A DNA stretch of 9,315 nucleotides, from positions 1 through 9,315 of the forward strand of contig JAEYWT010000165.1 in the NCBI GenBank assembly GCA_023428865.1. Reading direction: 5' to 3'. A model generated the notes under the pieces. The model was not told the DNA's origin, did no database searches, and worked only from the letters and a program-made list of their open reading frames with translations. Below, piece after piece: positions 5,798-9,315 of this stretch. Each line of letters begins with the position of its first letter. Position 1 is the first letter of the stretch. Origin of the DNA: Bacteroidota bacterium. Its GTDB lineage: Bacteria; Bacteroidota; Bacteroidia; Flavobacteriales_F; PHOS-HE28. Position numbers and translations under genes: made by a program.

Positions 5798-6673
5798 TCA
5801 GCGCACCTCGGCCACTAGGTAATGGCTTACCCTCCAGAAGGCATCGGGATCCTTGATCTTCAGGTAGGCCAGTTTCTCTTTCTCCTTCACGATCTCATAG
5901 GACCCATTCGGGTGCTCGGTGACCAAGTCCACTTTCTTCCCTGATAGTGGGATGCGGTCGGTGCTACGGGTATCGATGGTGCTGAGCGAGTTGCTGGCCA
6001 CCGCGCTGTTCAACGCCGTGGTGCGACCAAGACCGAGCACACCTCCATCACGCTTCACCACACCTTTCTCCTCCAACTCCTTCACCGAACCGACCGCGTA
6101 GTAGGCGGTGTGCATTTCGTTGCCGAGCTGTTCGATCGTGGCTTCACGACGGGCCATCTCCAGCTCGAAGGCGTTGAGCTTCTGGTTCACTTCTTCGATC
6201 TTGAAGTCCTTGGCGAGGAGCTCTTCCTTCATCACGTTGAGCACCGAATCGCGCGAGGCGAGTTCCGTATCCAGGGCCTTCAGCTTCTTGCGCAGCGATC
6301 CGGACTCAACACGGGACTTATCCAATTTGGAGTTCAGTTCCGCGATCCGGTCGCGGCGCTGCTGCATCAACGAATTCATCAGTTGTATGTAGCGCATGAT
6401 CCGCTGGCGTTGGTCCACGGTGAGGTTGGCTTCATCCGGTGGCAGCAGCTTCTCACGGTCTTCCAACAAAGCCAGGTTGTTCTCGATATCGCCGAAGGAG
6501 CGGGTCATGTCCTCGATCAGGGAATCGCGACTTTGTACTTCGTTCTTCAATCGTGTGTTCTCTGCAAGCGCTGCTTGCTCACTTTCACTGGGGCCGTTCT
6601 GGCAGGCCACCAGACCGAGAGCTACCAACGCGGTGGTGCCCGCGAGGCGGAGGGAGGTATTCCGGGTACGCAT
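5798..6673 (-). CDS. Coiled-coil lipoprotein with conserved C-terminal domain
   Basis: A 291-residue lipoprotein. It has a type II signal peptide with lipobox LVAC (C24), a long heptad-rich coiled coil (about 28-185), then a globular C-terminus (about 187-291) beginning TAYYAVGSVKELEEKGVVKRDGG and continuing GVLGLGRTTAL, and ending with DPDAFWRVSHYLVAEV. Bacteroidota have related lipoproteins with a coiled coil plus this A-Y-Y-x-x-G-x-x-K-E-L-x-x-K-G-V domain; their function is poorly defined, with some annotated as adhesin-like. The lipidated Cys is followed by QNGPS, and Q at +2 does not give a clear sorting signal. The start at 6673 is chosen over ATG 6739 because it directly precedes the signal peptide and sits just below a -24/-12-like element. 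A good terminator follows the stop. Confidence 0.85.
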   Translation of the reverse strand: MRTRNTSLRLAGTTALVALGLVACQNGPSESEQAALAENTRLKNEVQSRDSLIEDMTRSFGDIENNLALLEDREKLLPPDEANLTVDQRQRIMRYIQLMNSLMQQRRDRIAELNSKLDKSRVESGSLRKKLKALDTELASRDSVLNVMKEELLAKDFKIEEVNQKLNAFELEMARREATIEQLGNEMHTAYYAVGSVKELEEKGVVKRDGGVLGLGRTTALNSAVASNSLSTIDTRSTDRIPLSGKKVDLVTEHPNGSYEIVKEKEKLAYLKIKDPDAFWRVSHYLVAEVR

Positions 6674-6697
6674 GGTTCTGTTGTTTGGTGGAACACC

Positions 6698-6713
6698 TGC
6701 GCATTCCGTGCCG
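6698..6713 (-). promoter_or_regulatory. Candidate sigma-54 promoter of the lipoprotein gene
   Basis: On the minus strand CGGCACGGAATGCGCA has GGCACG and GC at the correct spacing (8 of 11 positions; the TT of the -12 element is GC). The -12 C is at 6699, giving a start near 6687 and a 13-nt leader before ATG 6673. It is the weakest of the correctly spaced -12 elements, supported by the dyad at the same distance as at the PqiA-like gene. It overlaps a 6-bp tetraloop hairpin at 6704-6719. Confidence 0.45.
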
Positions 6714-6745
6714 ACGGAAATTGTACACGCAATGGACATGGGAAT

Positions 6746-6761
6746 GGGGAGTCACTTCCTC
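6746..6761 (-). promoter_or_regulatory. Dyad, candidate enhancer site upstream of the lipoprotein gene
   Basis: In gene orientation it reads GAGGAAGTGACTCCCC and matches GNGGAANNNNYTCCCC throughout. The centre (6753.5) is 66.5 bp upstream of the predicted transcription start, identical to the PqiA-like gene. It sits between the terminator of the GAF remnant and the lipoprotein promoter. Confidence 0.55.
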
Positions 6762-6769
6762 ATGTTGTA

Positions 6770-6797
6770 GAACAAAATGACCGGTCGAGAGCGGTCA
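6770..6797 (-). terminator. Intrinsic terminator of the GAF remnant
   Basis: On the minus strand TGACCG-CTCTCGAC-CGGTCA (6797-6778) is followed by TTTTGTTC. It lies 30 nt after the stop of the GAF remnant and separates it from the lipoprotein promoter region. Confidence 0.65.
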
Positions 6798-6826
6798 GTC
6801 GCCACCTACCAGCAAGTGATGATCCG

Positions 6827-7242
6827 CTACTTCGTCCGTAGGTGTTCATCCATGAGCATCCGCAACTCACGTTCTCGAACTACGCTTTGCACGAAATCGC
6901 ACAGGAAATTCACTTCCAGATCCGACCGAACACGCGGCTCGGGATCCACCACACAGAAAGAGCCGACCGGTTCACCTGTGGAAAGGAAAAGTGGGATCCC
7001 TAGGTATGCGGCCCACCGAGATCCTTCACGGAAGTGATATCGCGCCACAAGTGATCGACCTTCGTATCGTTCACCGCCAATGGACCATCCTTGAGAATGG
7101 CCCTGGGGGAAAAGGTGCGCCCCGATACATGGTTCATTTTCGCCACCGGCTCGGGCATGCCGAGGCAGCTTTTGAAATAGTTGCAGTCAGTGTCCACCAT
7201 GGAGAGGAACGCGATCGGTGCTCTGGTCAGGAGCATCGCCAA
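6827..7242 (-). pseudogene. GAF-domain protein remnant, 5'-truncated and frameshifted
   Basis: Two overlapping minus-strand frames together make one GAF domain. The first (from TTG 7242 or ATG 7236) reads LLTRAPIAFLSMVDTDCNYFKSCLGMPEPV and continues to DITSVKDLGG; the second resumes AAYLGIPLFLSTGEPVGSFCVVDPEPR and runs on to a stop at 6827. GAF proteins of the GAF-kinase type read DLGxxAYxGIPL here, so the break falls at the GGG at 7012-7014, where one missing G would rejoin the frames. In addition the usual first helix is absent: an in-frame TAA (7246-7248) sits just before RLAMLL. GAF domains bind small ligands or act as dimer sensors. A good terminator follows. A homopolymer sequencing error could explain the frameshift but not the missing N-terminus. 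Confidence 0.8.
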
Positions 7243-7389
7243 GCGTTAGGCGATGCCTGAAGAGTAACAGACACGCCTTAAGATGAGAGCCGACCCAAAA
7301 AGATCGCTCAAGCCAGACCGGATCCGGTTGCGTTGAATGGCCAAGCACCTGTGATCACCTGAATGGGAGCGGCGCGCAACCTCCCCCCA

Positions 7390-7407
7390 CGGGGAAACAC
7401 TTCCCCG
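7390..7407 (+). promoter_or_regulatory. Dyad, candidate enhancer site upstream of the PqiA-like gene
   Basis: A perfect 7-bp inverted repeat CGGGGAA-ACAC-TTCCCCG; its 16-bp core GGGGAAACACTTCCCC (7391-7406) fits the shared consensus GNGGAANNNNYTCCCC. The centre is 41.5 bp from the first G of the promoter GG. It also lies upstream of the divergent GAF remnant. Confidence 0.6.
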
Positions 7408-7437
7408 GTTCATTCGCGCGGAGGGCGCTCAAAAGCA

Positions 7438-7454
7438 CTGGCGCGGATCCTGCA
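7438..7454 (+). promoter_or_regulatory. Candidate sigma-54 (-24/-12) promoter of the PqiA-like gene
   Basis: The sequence CTGGCGCGGATCCTGCA matches 9 of 11 consensus positions of TGGCACG-N4-TTGC, with the invariant GG and GC exactly 10 nt apart and the preferred A after GC. The -12 C is at 7453, giving a start near 7465, 13 nt before the ATG. A perfect dyad lies centred 66.5 bp upstream of that start. Confidence 0.6.
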
Positions 7455-7477
7455 CTCCGTTCAGCCCAGTCACCACC

Positions 7478-8761
7478 ATGCGCCACCTTCGTAATGCCCT
7501 GACCGGAACCATTGTGGCTTCCACCATCCTGCTCAGCTACACGTTGTATCGCTCGGTTTCCGAACGGAAGCAACTCAGATCGGACCAGGCCGAGATCACC
7601 CATATCACCTATGGCCTGTTCGACCCTTCGGAATGGAAGCATGTGATCAGCCAGATCCTACGTTCCAAAGTAATGCGCTTCGAACTGGCAGGGGCGGACC
7701 GAGAACAGGTCCGGATACGGACCATCGATCTGATGAACGGCCTCCTTACCGAAGTGGAAGGCGTGTTGAGGCGAAAGAACCAGGAAAAAGGACTAAGCGG
7801 CAGTTTGAAGAACGCATTGTTCAACCTGATCGTGGACATGGATGCCATCCGTAGTGGGGTGCCCCGCTATGCTGATATGATCGTGGACTATGCGAACGAA
7901 CCTGCCAACAGGCGCGAACTCCAATGCTTCGCCATCGACAAGCTGAACGAGGTTGGCAATACCACCGAAGGCATGGTGGATCGGAGGTTGCTGCACGCCG
8001 CACTGAGCCGATACGAATGCACGGAGCGTAGCGAGGCGTTGACCATAATCCAAGCTCGTATCAATGTGATCGACCGCAAGCTGCGCGACACCTTCATCGC
8101 TTTCGGGGCTGCTTGCGCCGCCCTTCTTGTCCTCGCCTTCACGGCTACTACGGGGTCACGCGCTCCGCTCATTGGCATCATTGCGGTGGGCATCTGTTCG
8201 CTCTTTCTGGGACTTCAACTCCCCATGATCGACATCGAAGCCCGGATCGCGACATTCGAGCTGTTCCTGCTCGGTGAACCGGTCACCTTCACCGACCAGA
8301 CCCTCTTCCATCAAAGCAAGAGCATTCTACAAGTGGTGCGGCTTCTCCTCGCAGAGTCCAAGCCAGCGCTTATGGCTGTTGCCGTGGCCGTATTCACATT
8401 CAGTGTCTTGTTACCGACAACGAAGATGCTGCTGTCCTTCATCACCTTGATCCGTATGCGCGAGCTGCCGGGCAGGCTGGCTGGTTTCTTAGTGCATCGT
8501 TCAGGAAAATGGTCTATGGCGGATGTCATGGTCGTAGCCATCTTCATGGCCTTCATCGGTTTCAATGGCGTGGTGGATGGTCAACTATCCTCACTGGAGG
8601 ACTATGCCAACGCTGCACATGTGCTCACCACGAACAATAGCAACCTGGAATCAGGATTCTACCTCTTCACGCTATACTGCCTGATCGGCTTGATCACCTC
8701 GGCTCTTCTTCCACGTACTCTGGAAGCCTCAGTGAAGGCAAAAGGGACCTGTAGCAGGTAG
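7478..8761 (+). CDS. Membrane protein with PqiA-like C-terminal half
   Basis: A 427-residue inner-membrane protein. It has one N-terminal TM (about 8-26), then a mainly helical, soluble-looking region (about 27-203, containing three Cys), then a membrane part with TM helices near 206-224, 229-249, 297-316, 346-363 and 394-412. The stretch from SKSILQVVRLLL (280-291) through FSVLLPTTKMLLSFI (308-322) to SGKWSMADVMVVAI (342-355) follows the PqiA family pattern (F-S-V-x-x-P-x-x-K and G-R/K-W-S-M-x-D-V-x-V-V). PqiA proteins are membrane partners of MCE lipid-transport systems and are stress-induced. No pqiB/MCE gene is visible next to it. The N-terminal region is not recognised. ATG 7478 is preceded by an A/C-rich leader and, 25 nt upstream, a candidate -24/-12 promoter. 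It is the only plus-strand gene in the window. Confidence 0.8.
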   Translation: MRHLRNALTGTIVASTILLSYTLYRSVSERKQLRSDQAEITHITYGLFDPSEWKHVISQILRSKVMRFELAGADREQVRIRTIDLMNGLLTEVEGVLRRKNQEKGLSGSLKNALFNLIVDMDAIRSGVPRYADMIVDYANEPANRRELQCFAIDKLNEVGNTTEGMVDRRLLHAALSRYECTERSEALTIIQARINVIDRKLRDTFIAFGAACAALLVLAFTATTGSRAPLIGIIAVGICSLFLGLQLPMIDIEARIATFELFLLGEPVTFTDQTLFHQSKSILQVVRLLLAESKPALMAVAVAVFTFSVLLPTTKMLLSFITLIRMRELPGRLAGFLVHRSGKWSMADVMVVAIFMAFIGFNGVVDGQLSSLEDYANAAHVLTTNNSNLESGFYLFTLYCLIGLITSALLPRTLEASVKAKGTCSR

Positions 8762-8805
8762 GTAGGGTGGTCCATTGCGCTGCACGCGGGTACGCTCTGC
8801 GGCCG

Positions 8806-8836
8806 AATGACCAGCCAGTGCATGGTCATTTGTTCC
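8806..8836 (+). terminator. Probable terminator of the PqiA-like gene
   Basis: AATGACCA (8806-8813) and TGGTCATT (8823-8830) form an 8-bp stem with a 9-nt loop, 45 nt after the stop, followed by TGTTCC. The T run is short. Confidence 0.5.
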
Positions 8837-8970
8837 ACTTGTCCGAATACGGCCCGCATCGCATCACCGAAAGATCGAATACGCGTCGGCCATTATCAGG
8901 CCATTGCGGATCCATGCACCGGCAGGATCAAACAATGCGACCGTGTCGTGATGTGAAGCTGGAATTCCAC

Positions 8971-9011
8971 AGACGAAAAAGAACGGGCCGCACACTTTCG
9001 CGTGCGGCCCG
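8971..9011 (-). terminator. Strong intrinsic terminator of the right-edge gene
   Basis: CGGGCCGCAC and GTGCGGCCCG (8984-8993/9002-9011) form a perfect 10-bp GC-rich stem with an 8-nt loop, followed on the minus strand by TTCTTTTTCG. Textbook layout, 40 nt after the stop at 9052. Confidence 0.9.
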
Positions 9012-9019
9012 CCACCAAT

Positions 9020-9043
9020 TGTCTCGCCCACGTGGACGAGACA
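9020..9043 (-). repeat. Near-perfect palindrome between stop codon and terminator
   Basis: TGTCTCG (9020-9026) and CGAGACA (9037-9043) flank CCACGTGG (9028-9035), itself a perfect palindrome; one mismatched pair separates the two parts. It would fold as a first hairpin before the terminator and may protect the 3' end. Confidence 0.5.
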
Positions 9044-9051
9044 CCACCACG

Positions 9052-9315
9052 TTAATGTCCGTCGTTGTCCTTGTCAGCGTCGGTCTTACGGTCGATCTTG
9101 TCGGCTTGTCGAGCGAACCAATCGCCCACGTCCTTCATGGCGTTGCGAGACTCGGTCTTCACGTTCTCCCACACCTCGGAGGTAGCCGATTCCACATCGT
9201 TCAACTCTCCATCCAAGCGGTCGATCTGCTCGTTCACCTCCTTCTTATAGTTCTCCCACTCTGCCCGTTCTTCGGCCTTCAGTGCGGGATCCTTGAGCTT
9301 CTCGTCGGCCAAGGT
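9052..9315 (-). CDS. Small charged helical protein, N-terminus outside window
   Basis: The frame is open to the right edge; 87 residues are visible, the first being a Thr codon, so the true start lies beyond. The sequence is extremely rich in Glu, Lys, Asp and Ala, with a predicted continuous helix (LKDPALKAEERAEWENYKKE onward) and conserved-looking segments SEVWENVKTESRNAMKDV and WFARQADKI, finishing with an Asp/Lys tail. It resembles the short helical stress-response proteins (sll1863-like) in which a D/E-A-W-E-D-L-K-type segment recurs; this is a family-level resemblance, not an assignment. No signal peptide can be judged. A strong intrinsic terminator follows. Confidence 0.65.
   Translation of the reverse strand, partial: TLADEKLKDPALKAEERAEWENYKKEVNEQIDRLDGELNDVESATSEVWENVKTESRNAMKDVGDWFARQADKIDRKTDADKDNDGH

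Larger units (their letters stand above)
7243..7477. other. Divergent intergenic region, GAF remnant / PqiA-like gene
   Basis: No gene is seen. It holds the candidate enhancer dyad (7390-7407) and -24/-12 promoter (7438-7454). Upstream of the GAF remnant no recognisable N-terminal coding sequence remains in any frame, which supports truncation there. Confidence 0.6.
8762..9051. other. Convergent intergenic region
   Basis: 290 bases between the 3' ends of two converging genes. It contains the two terminators and the palindrome described separately. No coding signal is seen between about 8840 and 8970. Confidence 0.6.

Noticed and set aside
6110..6841. 243-codon open frame on the plus strand
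   Set aside because: Mirror of the lipoprotein coiled coil; Leu/His-rich shadow translation with no domain pattern.
1..9315. CRISPR array, tRNA, insertion sequence, toxin-antitoxin or phage defence genes
   Set aside because: No regularly spaced repeats, cloverleaf, transposase or recognisable defence domain was seen on either strand.

Overview
The window looks like a chromosomal piece of a moderately GC-rich Bacteroidota bacterium, probably a Flavobacteriales-type lineage. This rests on two PorT-like outer-membrane beta-barrels, a Bacteroidota-style coiled-coil lipoprotein, and A/C-rich leaders without Shine-Dalgarno sequences in front of nearly every start. The taxonomic call is inference; there is no rRNA or marker gene here. 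No tRNA, rRNA, CRISPR array, insertion sequence or prophage gene was seen.

Layout. Positions 1-2952 (minus strand) hold a three-gene signalling operon, transcribed in the order CheY-like single-domain receiver, NtrC-type sigma-54 activator (receiver, AAA+, Fis HTH), CHASE3-PAS sensor (runs off the left edge). Positions 3163-4131 (minus) hold a beta-barrel gene followed 12 nt later by a small coiled-coil/one-TM protein. Position 4289-4819 (minus) is a divergent DUF892/YciE-like ferritin-fold gene, 4999-5622 (minus) a second PorT-like barrel, and 5798-6673 (minus) a coiled-coil lipoprotein. Positions 6827-7242 (minus) hold a 5'-truncated, frameshifted GAF-domain gene. On the plus strand, 7478-8761 encodes a membrane protein with a PqiA-like C-terminal half and a long unrecognised N-terminal region. 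The right edge (9052-9315, minus) is the 3' end of a small charged helical protein. Convincing hairpin terminators follow the lipoprotein, the GAF remnant and the right-edge gene.

Main result. Intergenic regions around the sigma-54 activator contain sequences resembling -24/-12 (RpoN) promoters (GG-N10-GC with extra consensus matches) 15-30 nt upstream of start codons of the beta-barrel, ferritin-like, lipoprotein and PqiA-like genes. Four intergenic regions also carry a common 16-bp dyad, gene-oriented consensus GNGGAANNNNYTCCCC. It lies upstream of the PqiA-like gene, the lipoprotein gene, the beta-barrel gene and the signalling operon itself. In the first two the dyad centre is at the same distance (66.5 bp) from the predicted transcription start; in the third it is 32 bp (about three helical turns) further away. 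This is what binding sites for an NtrC-type enhancer-binding protein would look like. My inference is that the window is a locally clustered, autoregulated sigma-54 regulon that controls cell-envelope proteins in response to a signal sensed by the CHASE3 kinase. The motif alignment is read directly from the sequence; the regulator-site link and the physiological role are inference.
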